Origin: Boletus sp. NGJ
Lineage: Eukaryota > Basidiomycota > Agaricomycetes > Boletales > Boletaceae
Length of the DNA: 64,000 nucleotides
Assembly (NCBI GenBank): GCA_019096195.1
Contig: JAGTXK010000267.1
Span: forward strand, 1-64,000
Direction of reading: 5' to 3'
Positions 61,220-64,000 of this stretch are shown in pieces (position 1 is the stretch's first letter; each line of letters starts with the position of its first letter). The position numbers were made by a program, and so were the translations under genes. Below the pieces are notes generated by a model that saw nothing but the letters and a program-made list of their open reading frames with translations, ran no database searches and had not been told where the DNA came from.

Positions 61220-62430
61220 TGCTGTTCGTCATGCCGTCATTATCATCACCATCGCTGCATATGCATCTGCCCAGTCATTGTTAGGCGCTAAGCCCACAGA
61301 CTTCTACACCTATATCATCTCAACCTCCGTAGTTCGCTTCGAGATTCCAACCTGGTGTTATAACTCTTTTGATGACACGGCTTTTTTGCACATACAGGTC
61401 GCTGCGCATTCCTGATGAAAGTGTCTGCCACATTTTTTCTTTCTTTTTCTTTTTTTCTTTTTTTCTTTCATAACACCACGATTCCCAGATGGTTATTTCT
61501 TTTCACGAGACGGTATCGGCCATACCAATCGTTCTTTTTTTTCTCTTTCTCTCCCTCCCCCCATCTACATGTTCAGTTTCCACGCCAACCCGATGTGGGA
61601 TCGTTTCCGAGGAGCATTTAGGCATGGACAGACCGAATAACCATCCGACGTGCTTCTCTTGCTTCTCCCTTTTACAGCATCGATTCTCCCACATCCAAAA
61701 AAAAACTCCCTTGTTCTTTCTTTCATTTGCTAATTTCCCCAGACTTCCACATGACTGCTCCACTCCTCACACACCCCCACAAGCCCCACCTTCCCCACGT
61801 TCGTATACCCAGATACGCTGTAATATTATTATTTGCGCGACGAGCGATTTGTGGGCGATGATCGTGGACGCTTGTTCTTTTCTTTCCGAGTCTTGGAAGA
61901 CAAGTTGATCTGGACTCTATTGCTATCCGTTTCTCATTCTCTCTTTTTTGGTGTTCGCCATACATTCCATTTTTAAAAATTTTAGACCTTTTTTGGCTCG
62001 AAAAGCGATCAATCCCATACATGTCCCGACCGTATACATATCCATATATACACATACACATACACTCCCACTTTCTGTCTCTTTTTTTTTTTTCATCGCT
62101 CTCTCACTCATCTGTCATTCATATGCAATAACAAGTTCAAAGTCTATCCATGCCCTCCCCTTTTTTTCGTTGTCGTTGCGGTGTTGGTTCCCTCTTTCAC
62201 GACGACGCGGGCCTATTTCGTTCATAAGGCGTTCCCGAGTCGTCGGGTCAAAATACGTATTATGCCAATGAGGGGGTCACACGTGTCAAGTTGCTTGCCG
62301 AGTATGCTTACGCTTTGAAGTTGGTGACGCGTGCTACATACTTTATGATCAGGTGCAAGGGTTCGCGAGGTCCGAGGCACGCCGGTGGACGATGATGCTG
62401 TTATGAAGCGGGCGACTCTACGCCTCCTAC
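61220..62430. other. Intergenic, T-rich tracts
   Basis: 1.2 kb holding the 3' flanks of two convergent genes. T-rich runs (61430-61470, 61530-61550, 62080-62090 and 62160-62168) and a run of A at 61697-61706. Open frames on either strand are low-complexity. Confidence 0.5.
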
Positions 62431-64000
62431 TTACGACTCTCCCCCCACCACGGGCGTCGGAAGCACAACCTCGGTGCACGACCCAATAGCCCGTCTCCAT
62501 AGCGCATTCATCTCCGTCATCGTAGCCCGGTCACCAACGACGATCAAGCCCAACTTGGCGCGCGTCCACATGACGTTCAACCGCCTCGGATCGTCCACGA
62601 ACCCGATCTCGCGCGTCGCATTGCATCGCACGGTGGAGAACACGACCACGTCGCTCTCTCGTCCCTGGAAAGAGTCGATCGTCGCACAGGTGACCGAGGA
62701 TGGGAGGGCGACTTTGAGAAGCGCGATTTGTTTCGCGTATGGGGAGAGCGCGGCGATGGTCAGTTTGGTTTCGGTCGTGGGCCGTGGGTCGTCCTCGGCG
62801 CCGCGGTGGACGTCTTGGGCCGCCGAGTGGACGGCGGAAGGGGACTGGAGGAGAGAGATGATGCGTGCGGCGAGTTCGACTTGGCCTTCGTTGCCTTTGG
62901 AAGCCGCGCCCGTCGTCTCTTCAGAATCACACTGAACGAACACGGTAGGCACGAGTCGTTGCTCTCTGCCCACCCTTGGCCACGGAAAGGCAGTGGCGGC
63001 TAATCGAGCGAGGACGGGTGCGCTGTCCTGGATGTAGGATCGGAGTTCTCCCTCGTAAAACTCTGTCGACGGGAAGTGAGCAAGCTCGCTCGGGAATCGG
63101 TATTGTACCTGGCGGTTTATATTGTCTTGTCGAGCGTACTCGAAATCAAATTGAAGCCACTCACGTTGAGCATGGTCTTTACAGTGCCTGGATGGGCGTT
63201 GGATGTATACAGTCTCTCCAGGAGAGAAACATCATACTCGAGCGCCTTTCCCATGGGTTTCACTGTGGGTCGTAGTTGCACACTAAACAAGGACGAGCGT
63301 CATCTCGTCGAAAATGAAACCGGTACGATACTACTCACTGGTCTCCAACCAACACTGCCCTTTGACACCCTTTGACGAGTGGGATGAGGGCGCAAGGTTC
63401 TGTGATCTGAGACGCCTCGTCGATCAAGACCGTATCGAACTCGATCTTGCGCAACGTTCCCAGTCCAGCACCCGCGCACGTCGTGTACACGATGCGCGCT
63501 GCGTTGACGCGTTGTTGAGCCTGTCGATGCAAGCGGTTGTTTTCATGCAGATCTCCGCCAACCCGCGCGTCGATCGTGTAGCTTTGGAGCGCTTTGTTGA
63601 CTTTAGAGTGGTCAGTGGCGACACGGAGGATGAGTTCGTCGGGGAGGAGCCGATGTTCTTTGTTTAACGCAAGGAAGCGCTCCAGGACGTTGTCAACGGC
63701 TAATCGAACGGCTACAGATCCGCTCTCTCTGACATCGGAGTCGTAAAGAACGTACCATTGTGGGTGGAGGCCGTCATGAGAATCTTACACTCCGGAAACT
63801 TGCGCAAGAGATAACGAAGTATCTGGACGACGACCGTCGTCTTTCCAGTTCCTGCACGCAACAGATGTCAGTGATCGATTCTGGCTCACGAGTGCAGCAA
63901 CGTGCCTGGTGGTCCCCAGATTAACGATAAAGGGGCCAAGCTAGATCTGATCGCGGTTATTTGGCTCGGGTTCATCGATTCCGTTCCAGTCAGCTCTTCT
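62431..64000 (-). CDS. SF1 (UPF1/IGHMBP2-like) helicase, 3' part, runs off window
   Basis: The helicase core of a DNA2/NAM7-type superfamily 1 enzyme that unwinds RNA or DNA with ATP. Exons on the minus strand are 64000-63906 (partial), 63851-63756, 63711-63339, 63282-63165 and 63108-62431. Motifs in order: LIWGPPGTGKTT (Walker A, split by an intron), ILMTASTHNAAVDNVL-type motif Ia, VYTTCAGAG, IDEASQ (Walker B), VLVGDHVQLRP, VSLLERL, VQYRFP, AALSPYAKQIALLK, TIDSFQGRESDVVVFSTVR, GFVDDPRRLNVMWTRAKLGLIVVGD. It ends PTPVVGGES-stop. The set matches IGHMBP2/Hcs1 or a relative. The missing N-terminus would decide. The intron inside the P-loop (63852-63905) needs a GC donor. Confidence 0.9.

Overview
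The window looks like a piece of a basidiomycete (Agaricomycete-type) nuclear genome. Genes are dense, with many 44-85 nt introns carrying GT/GC...AG ends. The conserved proteins resemble mushroom orthologues, and chromodomain Ty3/gypsy retroelements are abundant. There is no operon structure. I saw no rRNA, tRNA or CRISPR array.

Positions 1-26.4 kb are a graveyard of nested mobile elements with no intact host gene. At least five gypsy-type LTR elements (called A-E here) and four LTR families (LTR1-LTR4) are stacked into each other and into a broken DDE transposon. Solo LTRs with perfect 5-bp target duplications lie at 7886-8764 (TATAC) and 22791-23812 (GGAGA). One element (B) is cut in two by an LTR1 element. 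Its halves carry the same 5-bp duplication (GATGG) but now lie in opposite orientation, which indicates an inversion. Two inverted copies of a foldback-like repeat (R) made of CATAGT/ACTATG arrays, a 43-bp minisatellite and a CAGT-rich array complete this block.

Positions 26.4-64 kb are a compact genic block. In order: VPS4 (ESCRT-III-disassembling AAA ATPase), a HAL4/SAT4-type kinase, ribosomal protein eL19, a MYST histone acetyltransferase, a PY-motif membrane protein, a wax-synthase-like MBOAT enzyme, a heme-dependent oxidative N-demethylase (DUF3445), a small acidic SH3/Tudor-like protein, a CAND1 gene whose 3' part is replaced in frame by the 3' half of a proline dehydrogenase gene, an MCT-type MFS transporter, a small secreted cysteine-rich protein, a Harbinger-like MITE, VPS35 (retromer) divergent from BCP1, a Bni4-like PP1-targeting protein, and the 3' part of an SF1 (UPF1/IGHMBP2-type) helicase that runs off the window. 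Exon models for VPS4, eL19, the MYST acetyltransferase, the N-demethylase, VPS35, BCP1, the Bni4-like gene, the kinase and the CAND1-PRODH chimera all sum to multiples of three.

The genes are mostly unrelated housekeeping loci. VPS4 and VPS35 both act on endosomes, but nothing here suggests a functional cluster. The most unusual observation is the in-frame CAND1::PRODH chimera, whose junction falls inside a 46-nt intron. It is either a genuine exon-shuffling fusion or an assembly misjoin.
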